From positions 186,001 through 250,000 of the forward strand of contig NZ_JONP01000002.1 in the NCBI RefSeq assembly GCF_000711725.1: a DNA stretch of 64,000 nucleotides. Reading direction: 5' to 3'. A program made the translations under genes and the position numbers. Below are positions 36,121 to 45,634 of the stretch, piece after piece; position 1 is the stretch's first letter, and each line of letters starts with the position of its first letter. Under the pieces are notes generated by a model that was given only the letters and a program-made list of their open reading frames with translations, was not told the DNA's origin and did not search any database. The stretch comes from Roseomonas aerilata DSM 19363. GTDB lineage: Bacteria; Pseudomonadota; Alphaproteobacteria; Acetobacterales; Acetobacteraceae.

Positions 36121-37214
36121 GCGAGATCACCGCCACCCCCGTGCCCCGCGGTATCCCGCCCCGTCTGCTCGTGCGGGGAGCCATCCTCGCGGGCATCGCC
36201 CTGCTGGCGGCGCTGCCGCTCCTCAACCTCCTCCCCGCCGGCAGCGCGCTCCGCGTCTCGGACTTCACCGTCGCCGTCACGGGCAAGTGGATCTGCTACG
36301 CGGTGCTGGCGCTCGCGATCGACCTCGCCTGGGGTTATGCGGGCATCCTCTCCCTCGGCCACGGCGCCTTTTTCGCGCTGGGCGGCTACGCGATGGGCAT
36401 GCACCTCATGCGGCTCATCGGGCCGCGCGGCGTCTACGGGCACCCGGTGCTGCCGGACTTCATGGTCTTCCTCGGCTACCGCGAGCTTCCGTGGTACTGG
36501 CTCGGCTTCGAGCACTTCCCCTACGCGATCCTCATGGCGCTGCTCGTGCCGGGCGCGCTCGCCTTCGTCGTCGGCTGGCTCTCCTTCCGCAGCCGCATCA
36601 CCGGCGTTTACTTCTCCATCCTGACGCAGGCGATGACCTACGCCCTCATGCTCGCCTTCTTCCGCAACGACATGGGCTTCGGCGGCAACAACGGCTTTAC
36701 CGACTTCAAGGAGCTGCTAGGCGTGCCGCTCAATACGCAGGCCGCGCGCTCCGGCCTCTTCTACGCCGCCCTCGCGCTGTTGGCGGGCTCGCTCTTCCTC
36801 TGCCGCCACATCGTCTCCACCAAGCTCGGCCGCGTGCTCGTTGCGGTGCGGGACGCCGAGAGCCGCGTGCGCTTCCTCGGCTACTCCGTCACCTCCTTCA
36901 AGCTCACTGTCTTCACCCTTTCCGGGATGATGGCCGGACTGGCCGGCGCCCTCTACGTGCCGCTCGTCGGCATCATCAACCCCGGCGAGTTCGCCCCGGG
37001 CAACTCGATCGAGGCGGTGATCTGGGTCGCCGTCGGCGGGCGCGGCACGCTCATCGGCGCGGTGCTCGGCGCCTTCTCCGTCAATGCCGTGAAGACCTGG
37101 CTTACCTCCTTCGCGCCGGACCTCTGGCTCTTCGTCCTCGGCGGCCTCTTCGTCGCCGTCACCCTGCTGCTGCCCCAGGGGCTGGTCGGTCTGTTTCGGA
37201 GGCGCGCGCGGTGA
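36117..37214 (+). CDS. urtC: Urea ABC importer permease UrtC
   Basis: 365 residues of LivM type. 'YAVLALAIDLAWGYAGILSLGHGAFFALGGYAMG' and 'RFLGYSVTSFKLTVFTLSGMMAGLAGALYVP' are typical, as is 'WVAVGGRGTLIGAVLGAFSVN'. Nine to ten hydrophobic spans are visible. It pairs with UrtB in the inner membrane. Start overlaps the urtB stop (ATGA), and its own stop overlaps the urtD GTG (GTGA). Confidence 0.96.
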   Translation: MSEITATPVPRGIPPRLLVRGAILAGIALLAALPLLNLLPAGSALRVSDFTVAVTGKWICYAVLALAIDLAWGYAGILSLGHGAFFALGGYAMGMHLMRLIGPRGVYGHPVLPDFMVFLGYRELPWYWLGFEHFPYAILMALLVPGALAFVVGWLSFRSRITGVYFSILTQAMTYALMLAFFRNDMGFGGNNGFTDFKELLGVPLNTQAARSGLFYAALALLAGSLFLCRHIVSTKLGRVLVAVRDAESRVRFLGYSVTSFKLTVFTLSGMMAGLAGALYVPLVGIINPGEFAPGNSIEAVIWVAVGGRGTLIGAVLGAFSVNAVKTWLTSFAPDLWLFVLGGLFVAVTLLLPQGLVGLFRRRAR

Positions 37215-37951
37215 CGAAGCGGCAGGGCCTCTACCTCGATGGCGTCTCGGTCGTCTTCGACGGCTTCCGCGCGCTCAACAATCTCTCCCTCATCGTCGAT
37301 CCCGGCGAGCTGCGCGCCGTCATCGGCCCCAACGGCGCGGGGAAGACGACGATGATGGACGTCATCACCGGCAAGACCCGCCCCACCGCTGGCACCGTGA
37401 AGTTCGGCGACCACGACCTCACGCGCATGGACGAGGCCGCCATCGCCAATCTCGGCATCGGCCGCAAGTTCCAGAAGCCGACCGTCTTCGACGCGCTGAC
37501 CGTCTTCGAGAACCTCGAACTCGCGCTCAAGGCCCCGCGCGACCCGCTCTCCTGCCTTCGCTGGCGCCTCAACACCCTCTCCCGCGCGCGGATCGAAGCG
37601 GTGCTGGAGGAGATCGGCCTCACCGCCCGTGCGGCGGACCTCGCCGGCGTCCTCTCCCACGGCCAGCGGCAGTGGCTGGAGATCGGCATGCTGCTGATGC
37701 AGGACCCCGAGTTGCTGCTGGTGGACGAGCCCGTGGCCGGCATGACCGACCAGGAAACCGAGCAGACCGCCGCCCTTCTCCGCCGTATCGCGGGCCTCCG
37801 CAGCGTGGTGGTGGTGGAGCACGACCTCGAATTCGTCCGCGCCCTCGGCGAGAAGGTCACGGTCCTGCACGAGGGCACGATGCTGTCGGAGGGCTCCATC
37901 GACGCCGTGCAGAACGACCCCCGCGTCATCGAAGTCTATCTGGGGCGCTGA
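37211..37951 (+). CDS. urtD: Urea ABC importer ATPase UrtD
   Basis: 246 residues from the GTG at 37211. LivG-type ATPase: Walker A 'GPNGAGKTTMMDVITGKTRP', Q-loop 'GIGRKFQKPTVFDALTVFEN' (typical UrtD), signature-like 'VLSHGQRQWLEIGMLLMQDP' (SHGQ variant common in UrtD), Walker B 'LLLVDEPVAGMTDQETEQTA' and switch His 'VVVVEHDLEFV'. Coupled to urtC by a GTGA overlap. Confidence 0.96.
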   Translation: MTKRQGLYLDGVSVVFDGFRALNNLSLIVDPGELRAVIGPNGAGKTTMMDVITGKTRPTAGTVKFGDHDLTRMDEAAIANLGIGRKFQKPTVFDALTVFENLELALKAPRDPLSCLRWRLNTLSRARIEAVLEEIGLTARAADLAGVLSHGQRQWLEIGMLLMQDPELLLVDEPVAGMTDQETEQTAALLRRIAGLRSVVVVEHDLEFVRALGEKVTVLHEGTMLSEGSIDAVQNDPRVIEVYLGR

Positions 37952-37954
37952 CGA

Positions 37955-38647
37955 ATGCTCAGGGCCACCGGCATCCGCCTCTCCTACGGCGCCAGCCTCT
38001 GCCTCCGCGGCGTGGACCTCGCGGCCGATTCCGGGCTCATCACCTGCGTCCTCGGACGCAACGGCGTCGGCAAATCATCGCTCATGCGCTCCGTCATGGG
38101 GGTGGAGCGCATCTCCGCCGGCCGCATCGAGTGGGAGGGGCGCGACATCGCCAACCTCTCCCCCGCCGACCGCGCCCGCGCGGGCATCGGCTACGTCCCC
38201 CAGGGGCGGGAGATCTTTCCTTTCCTCACCGTGCAGGAAAACCTTGAAACCGCCCTCGCCGCCGCCCCGCGCGGAGCCAAAGTGTCGTCGGAGGTCTTCG
38301 ACCTCTTCCCCATCCTCCGCCAGTTCCTGCGGCGGCGCGGCGGCGACCTCTCGGGCGGGCAGCAGCAGCAGCTGGCCATCGCGCGCGCCCTCACCGCCCG
38401 CCCCCGCCTGCTCATCCTCGACGAGCCCACCGAGGGCATCCAGCCCTCCGTCATCAAGGACATCGCCCGCGTCATCCGCCACCTCGCGCGGGATCGGAAC
38501 ATGGCCGTGGTGCTGGTCGAGCAATACTACGAGTTCGCCCGCGACCTGGCCGACCGCATCACCGTCATGGTCCGCGGCGAGGTCGCGCTGGAAGGCGAGG
38601 TCGGCGCGCTTGAGGAGGAATCGGTCCGCCGCCTGCTGACCGTCTGA
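37955..38647 (+). CDS. urtE: Urea ABC importer ATPase UrtE
   Basis: 230 residues, LivF type. 'CVLGRNGVGKSSLMRSVMGV' (Walker A with the UrtE-typical NGVGKS), 'GIGYVPQGREIFPFLTVQEN', 'GGDLSGGQQQQLAIARALTA', 'LLILDEPTEGIQPSVIKDI' and 'VLVEQYYEFARDLADRITVM' are all diagnostic. It starts 4 bp after urtD and completes the importer. Confidence 0.97.
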   Translation: MLRATGIRLSYGASLCLRGVDLAADSGLITCVLGRNGVGKSSLMRSVMGVERISAGRIEWEGRDIANLSPADRARAGIGYVPQGREIFPFLTVQENLETALAAAPRGAKVSSEVFDLFPILRQFLRRRGGDLSGGQQQQLAIARALTARPRLLILDEPTEGIQPSVIKDIARVIRHLARDRNMAVVLVEQYYEFARDLADRITVMVRGEVALEGEVGALEEESVRRLLTV

Positions 38648-38695
38648 GAGGGGGATGGCGCGTCGGCGATCCACACGGCGTGCAGGGGGCGGGGC

Positions 38696-38715
38696 GGAGG
38701 GCCGGGGGGCCTTCC
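38696..38715 (+). terminator. Candidate hairpin after urtE
   Basis: GGAGGGCC (38696-38703) pairs with GGCCTTCC (38708-38715), one G-T wobble, with a GGGG loop, about 50 nt beyond the urtE stop. No T-tract. It may mark the operon end, before the next rightward gene at 38778. Confidence 0.35.
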
Positions 38716-38777
38716 GCTCATGCCCAAACCGGGGCCGCCCGCCCGCGTTCCCCGCCCGGCACTCGAAGGGGCGGTTC

Positions 38778-39485
38778 ATGTCAGAGGAAAAGCGGGTCGC
38801 GCTGGTCACCGGCGGCTCCAGGGGCATCGGGCGCGGCATCGCCCAGCGGCTGGCCGCCGATGGCTGGCACGTCGTCACCGCCGACACCGAGCCCGAGGGC
38901 CCCGCCGAGGCCGCCCGCCACCTCCGCGCCGACATCTCCGACGAGGCCGCCGTCCGCACCCTCATCGACGGCATCGCGGCCACCGAGGCTCGGCTGGATG
39001 GCCTCGTCTGCAACGCCGGCATCATGGTGCGAAAGCCGCTGCGCGACCTGTCGCTCGCGGACTGGTCCCGCGTGATCGGCACCAACCTCACCAGCACCTA
39101 CCTGCTCGCCCGCGCCGCCGAACCCATGCTCCGTGCCGCCAGGGGCGCTATCGTCACCATCGCCTCCACCCGCGCCCACCAGTCGGAACCGGATACGGAA
39201 AGCTACGCCGCCTCCAAGGGCGGCCTGCTCGCCCTCACCCATGCCCTGGCCATCAGCCTCGGCCCTGAGGTGCGCGCCAACGTCATCTCCCCTGGCTGGA
39301 TCAACGTGCGCGACGAGAAGCTGAGCGAGCGCGACAACGCCCAGCACCCCGCCGGCCGCGTCGGCCGCCCGGCCGACATCGCCGCCCTCGCCGCCTGGCT
39401 CCTCAGCCCCGAGAGCGGCTTCGTCACCGGCGCCGAGTTCGTGTCGGACGGGGGGATGACGCGGAAGATGATCTACGAGGAGTAA
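38778..39485 (+). CDS. Short-chain dehydrogenase/reductase
   Basis: 235 residues from ATG 38778 with 'gaagggg' upstream. Classical SDR: 'VALVTGGSRGIGRGIAQRLA' (TGxxxGxG), 'LDGLVCNAGIM' (NAG), catalytic Ser in 'GAIVTIASTRAH', YxxxK in 'SYAASKGGLLALTHALA', and 'SGFVTGAEFVSDGGMT'. Substrate unknown. Ends 13 bp before repeat copy B. Possibly transcribed on its own, since a hairpin separates it from urtE. Confidence 0.92.
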   Translation: MSEEKRVALVTGGSRGIGRGIAQRLAADGWHVVTADTEPEGPAEAARHLRADISDEAAVRTLIDGIAATEARLDGLVCNAGIMVRKPLRDLSLADWSRVIGTNLTSTYLLARAAEPMLRAARGAIVTIASTRAHQSEPDTESYAASKGGLLALTHALAISLGPEVRANVISPGWINVRDEKLSERDNAQHPAGRVGRPADIAALAAWLLSPESGFVTGAEFVSDGGMTRKMIYEE

Positions 39486-39497
39486 CGCGGGTGGCTC

Positions 39498-41875
<2,378 letters not shown>

Positions 41876-41929
41876 ACGGCTCTACCAGCAGCGAGCTGAG
41901 CCACTGTTTCGGTCCGGGCCGACGGCGCT

Positions 41930-42178
41930 GGTGACGCCGGGGAGAGAAAGAAAGAATTCTTCCTCTCCCCGGACCCCTCACCATCATCTTTTTCTTTGAG
42001 TTAGGGATGCTTTGCGGCCGGTGCGCCTCGGGTCACTGACCCGAGGCGACTGCACGCGCCGGATGGGTGCCCAGAAAGAACCGGCCCCTAATCACCCTAT
42101 CCGCGAAAGCCAGATGGGAATCCAAGGGTCTCAGGCCCTTGGCGGGTGAGGTTCCGGAGAGGGCAGCGCCCTCTCTGG
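41930..42178 (-). repeat. Four-hairpin dispersed repeat, copy C (long-spacer class, reverse orientation)
   Basis: In inverse order on the plus strand. d: 41937-41972, outer 10 bp CCGGGGAGAG/CTCTCCCCGG perfect, with GAATTC inside but extra A-rich bases in the apical part. c: CGCCTCGGGTC/GACCCGAGGCG (42024-42048). b: 42122-42142 with a G-T pair. a: GAGAGGGC/GCCCTCTC (42157-42175), loop AGC instead of TCT. The c-to-b spacer is 73 nt and shares 'ATCTGGCTTTCGCGG' with copy A. A T-rich stretch (41987-41997) follows stem d in the rightward direction. Fills most of the gap between pobA and the convergent SDR. Confidence 0.9.
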
Positions 42179-42218
42179 CGCCGCCAGCCCTCGTAGTGGG
42201 TATCTCCCCCGAACCACC

Positions 42219-42980
42219 TCAGATCACCACGCCGCCGCTGACATGGATCACCTGCCCCGTGACGTAGCCCGCGCCCGGCGAGGCCAGGAAGGCCACCGCC
42301 GCCGCCACGTCCGCCGGCGTGCCCAGCCGACGCATGGGGATGCGCGGCAGCACGGCGTCCCAGGCCGCGGGGTCCAGCGCCGCGTGGGCGCCCGCGTCCT
42401 TGCGGGTGAAGCCCGGCGCCACCGCGTTCACCGTCACCGCCGGCGCCCATTCGAGGGCCAGCGCCCGCACCAGTGCCTCCGTGCCTGCCTTGGCGGCGGC
42501 GCTGGCGGGGAACACGGTCGTGTCCGTCCGGAACAGATGCGCGACGAAGGAGGAGACGGCGATCATCCGTGCGTCGCGCCCTTCATCCCCTGCCCTGCGC
42601 AGATGAGGCCCCGCCGCGCGGGCCAGCCGCAGGAAGCCCCAGAGGACGGTGTCGGCGCTGCGGGCGAAATCCTCGTCCGTCAGGGCAGAGACGGGGGTGC
42701 GGTCCGCGAAGCCCGCATTGGCCACCACGATATCCAGGCCGCCGAAGGCGGTGGCCGCCTCCTCCACCAGCCGCGCGGGGGTGGAGGCGTCCGTCAGGTC
42801 GCCCATCAGCACGAGGGCCGCGGCGCCGGCCGCGCGCAACTCGGCGGCCACGGCCTCCGCGCCTTCCCGGTTGCGGCGCGCATGCACCGCGATGGCCGCG
42901 CCGGGCAGCGCCATGGCGCGCGCCACTGCCGCCCCGATCCCGCTCGAAGCCCCCGTCACCAGGATCCGCCGCTCTGCCAT
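42219..42980 (-). CDS. SDR-family protein with the catalytic tyrosine replaced by serine
   Basis: 253 residues from the ATG at 42980. 'RILVTGASSGIGAAVARAMA' and 'LDIVVANAGFADR' are normal SDR cofactor motifs, and 'YVTGQVIHVSGGVVI' is the usual C-terminus. The active-site segment reads 'VFPASAAAKAGTEALVRALA', so the YxxxK motif is Ser160-x3-Lys164. The codon at 42503-42501 is AGC, not a Tyr codon. The expected general acid is missing, so the protein may be inactive, binding-only or use a water network. A one-base sequence error cannot convert AGC to TAC or TAT (two changes are needed). Divergent from the 2-hydroxyacid dehydrogenase. Confidence 0.88.
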   Translation of the reverse strand: MAERRILVTGASSGIGAAVARAMALPGAAIAVHARRNREGAEAVAAELRAAGAAALVLMGDLTDASTPARLVEEAATAFGGLDIVVANAGFADRTPVSALTDEDFARSADTVLWGFLRLARAAGPHLRRAGDEGRDARMIAVSSFVAHLFRTDTTVFPASAAAKAGTEALVRALALEWAPAVTVNAVAPGFTRKDAGAHAALDPAAWDAVLPRIPMRRLGTPADVAAAVAFLASPGAGYVTGQVIHVSGGVVI

Positions 42981-43081
42981 CCGCCATTTCCCCCGTACCA
43001 CGCCTCTGGCCGCGCCCCTGATGGACGGCGGCGCCCCTGCCCCCCAGGATGCCGCGCCACGGAAAAATGAGGGAGAGGCGC

Positions 43082-44089
43082 ATGGCGATCACGGTGATGC
43101 AGGCGGAGGGCCTCTATCCCGACGACACGGTGGAGCAGGCGGTGCTGGGCCCTGATGTCCGCATCCTGCAACCCGTCGTCGGCAGCCTGGCGGAGGTGCC
43201 GGACGCCCTCTGCGCAGAGGTGGAGGGTCTCTTCGTCTTCCGCGACTGGCTGAAAGCCGCCGACATCGCCCGCTTCCCCCGCCTGCGCTGCGTGGTCCGC
43301 ATGGGCGTCGGCTACGATCGGCTGGACCGGCCGGCGCTGGCGGCGCGGGGCGTCACGGTCTGCAACCTGCCGGACTACGGCACGACGGAGGTGGCCGACC
43401 ACGCCATCAGCCTCGCCCTTGCCCTTCGCCGCGGGCTGCTGCTGCACCACGACGCGCAGCGCGCCAGCCCGCCCGCCGCCTGGGCGCCCATCGAGTCGCC
43501 ACTGATCCAGCGGCCTTCGACCCGTGTCTTCGGCGTGCTCGGCCTCGGGCGGATCGGCACGGCCGCAGCGCTCCGGGCGAAGGCCTTCGGCTGGAAAGTG
43601 GTCTTCCACGACCCCTACCGGCCCAACGGGACGGAGCTCGCCCTCGGGATCGAGCGCGCCCGCACGATCGAAGAGCTCTTCACCCGGGCCGACACCCTCT
43701 CCCTGCACACGCCGCTGACCCGCAGCACCCGCGGCCTGGTGGATGCCCGCCTCCTCGGCCTGATGCCACCTGGCGCGGTGGTGGTGAACACCGCTCGCGG
43801 TCCGATCCTCGACCTGGACGCGCTGGAGGGCGCCTTGCGGGACGGCTCGCTCGCAGGGGCCGGCCTCGACGTCCTGCCGGAGGAGCCGCCGGGGCCGGTG
43901 GTCCACCCCTTGCTTAATGCCTACCGGGAGGGACAGCCCTGGCTGTCGGGGCGACTCATCGTCACCCCCCACAGCGCCTTCCATTCGCCGGAGGCCCTGC
44001 TCGATATCCGTCTCAAAAGTGCCGAAACGATGCGGGATGTGCTGCTGGAGGGCCGACTGACGAATGTTGTGAGACCGGAAGATGATTAG
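43082..44089 (+). CDS. D-2-hydroxyacid dehydrogenase (CtBP/phosphoglycerate dehydrogenase-like)
   Basis: 335 residues from ATG 43082. NAD-binding 'VFGVLGLGRIGTAAALRAKAFG', catalytic Arg in 'VVNTARGPILDLDALEGAL', Glu in 'GLDVLPEEPPG' and His in 'VTPHSAFHSPEALLDIR' are all visible. 'MGVGYDRLDRPALAARGVTVCNLPDYGTTEVAD' resembles the CtBP-like branch of bacterial 2-hydroxyacid dehydrogenases. Reduces a 2-oxo acid, substrate unassigned. Last gene before the GC drop at the capsule-lipid locus. Confidence 0.92.
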   Translation: MAITVMQAEGLYPDDTVEQAVLGPDVRILQPVVGSLAEVPDALCAEVEGLFVFRDWLKAADIARFPRLRCVVRMGVGYDRLDRPALAARGVTVCNLPDYGTTEVADHAISLALALRRGLLLHHDAQRASPPAAWAPIESPLIQRPSTRVFGVLGLGRIGTAAALRAKAFGWKVVFHDPYRPNGTELALGIERARTIEELFTRADTLSLHTPLTRSTRGLVDARLLGLMPPGAVVVNTARGPILDLDALEGALRDGSLAGAGLDVLPEEPPGPVVHPLLNAYREGQPWLSGRLIVTPHSAFHSPEALLDIRLKSAETMRDVLLEGRLTNVVRPEDD

Positions 44090-44268
44090 CAACCGTGCTA
44101 TAACAAGATTGTGATGAAAGTTTGTTTCGACCTCCGTGCGATTGATCGCGATGATCTGTGCCTAGAAGCCCCGCTTCATTGGTTATTTCCGAAATTCGGT
44201 TGAACTCGGTAGCGATCAGGCGTGGCCTTGCGATAAACAGAAGTTGAAAGCTCCGAGGGGATCGAGCA
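44090..44268. other. AT-richer leader before the capsule-lipid locus
   Basis: 179 bp with far lower GC than any neighbouring stretch. It contains TATAAC at 44099-44104 and many A/T runs, but I could not pair a -10 with a good -35, so no promoter is called. It must hold the control region for the rightward glycosyltransferase-PKS genes. No coding frame is supported. Confidence 0.5.
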
Positions 44269-45609
44269 GTGCCGCGAGGCAAGGGGAGCGCAGACCCGAT
44301 AGTGCGGCCTATCAACCGCATGCCGCACATCGTTCTCGACGTCTCCCGTCTGCTGGCCTGCGGCTCCAAGGCGGCGCCTTCCGGGATCGATCGGGTGGAG
44401 ATGGCCTATGCCCGCCACTGGGCAGACGCGCCGGAGGGCAGCTGCACCTTCGTCGCGCAGGCCATGCTAGGCGACTACGTGGCCCTGCCGTTCCGGGCGG
44501 TCCTCGGCCTCATCGCCTCCCTCACCGAGGCCTGGGCGCAGGGCGACCCGACCGGGGCCCAGGCGCGCCGGGCCCGGCGGCTGGCGGTCGCGCTGCGCTG
44601 GCGCGTCATGGCCGGCATGGGCCAGCGCGAGCTGGCCAGGCGCCTGCGCCAGCCGGGGCCGAAGACCTTCCTTCTCGTCTCCCATCGGGCGCTGGAGCGG
44701 GAGCGGCCGATCCAGGCGATGCGCGAGGCCGGCTGCAGCTTCGTGCCCCTCATCCACGACCTGATCCCCGCCACCCATCCCGAATACGCCCGGCCAGGCC
44801 AGTCGGAGCGGCATCTGCGTCGCATCCGCACCACTGCGGCGCTGTCGGACGCGATCGTGGTCAACTCCGCCCATACGGAGGCGGCGCTCCACCCGCATCT
44901 GCGCGCCCGCGGCACCCCTCCGGAGGTGCTGGTGGCGCCGCTCGGCATCGATCCGCTGCCCGCCCCCACCATGGCCCTGCCGGCCGAGCCCTTCTTCGTG
45001 GTTCTCGGCACGATCGAGCCGCGCAAGAACCACCTTCTCCTGCTGCACCTCTGGCGCGACCTCGCGGCGCAGATGGGGGGCAAGGTGCCCCACCTCGTGA
45101 TCGTCGGCCGCCGCGGCTGGGAGAACGAGAACGTCATCGACATCCTCGAGCGCTGCGACGCCCTGCGCGGCGTGGTGCGCGAGGTCGGCCAGGTTCCCGA
45201 CCGCGAGGTGTGGGAGCTGCTGCGCGGCGCCCGCGCGCTCCTCTTCCCCTCCTTCGCCGAGGGCTACGGCCTGCCACTGGCAGAATCCCTCGCGCTCGGC
45301 GTACCTGCCATCTGCTCGGACCTGCCCGCCCTGCGCGAGGTCGGCGGCGCGGTGCCGGACTACCTTGACCCGCTGGACGGGCTTGCCTGGCGGAAGGCAA
45401 TCCTCGATTACGCGGCCACCGACAGCGCCGCCCGCCGCGCGCAGCTCGGCCGGCTCTCGGGCTGGACGGCGCCGCGCTGGGAAACGCATTTCGAGATGGT
45501 CGACGACATGCTCGCCAGGCTGGCCCACCAACCCTTCCGCGCCACGGTCCGCGCGCCCGTGCTCGGGCGGCTCCGCGGCCTCGTCCGCTCCGGCGGGGCC
45601 GCCACCTGA
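44269..45609 (+). CDS. GT4-type family 1 glycosyltransferase
   Basis: 446 residues from the GTG at 44269, which has 'gagggg' 9 nt before it; an ATG at 44320 that begins 'MPHIVLDVSRLLACG' is an alternative and also fits the family. The N-terminal domain has 'PSGIDRVEMAYARHW', the GT4 pattern in which a donor is used on capsule or O-chain sugars. The C-terminal domain shows 'FFVVLGTIEPRKNHLLLLHL', 'LVIVGRRGWENENV' and 'LLFPSFAEGYGLPLAESLALGVP', with the nucleotide-sugar E-x7-E. First gene of the locus; the PKS starts 25 bp after its stop. It could glycosylate the lipid product. Confidence 0.9.
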   Translation: MPRGKGSADPIVRPINRMPHIVLDVSRLLACGSKAAPSGIDRVEMAYARHWADAPEGSCTFVAQAMLGDYVALPFRAVLGLIASLTEAWAQGDPTGAQARRARRLAVALRWRVMAGMGQRELARRLRQPGPKTFLLVSHRALERERPIQAMREAGCSFVPLIHDLIPATHPEYARPGQSERHLRRIRTTAALSDAIVVNSAHTEAALHPHLRARGTPPEVLVAPLGIDPLPAPTMALPAEPFFVVLGTIEPRKNHLLLLHLWRDLAAQMGGKVPHLVIVGRRGWENENVIDILERCDALRGVVREVGQVPDREVWELLRGARALLFPSFAEGYGLPLAESLALGVPAICSDLPALREVGGAVPDYLDPLDGLAWRKAILDYAATDSAARRAQLGRLSGWTAPRWETHFEMVDDMLARLAHQPFRATVRAPVLGRLRGLVRSGGAAT

Positions 45610-45634
45610 GCCCCGTGCCGGGCAGGGCCACCCG

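Noticed and set aside
44099-44104. TATAAC as a -10 box for the capsule-lipid locus
   Set aside because: No acceptable -35 hexamer at 15-19 bp; kept only as a note.
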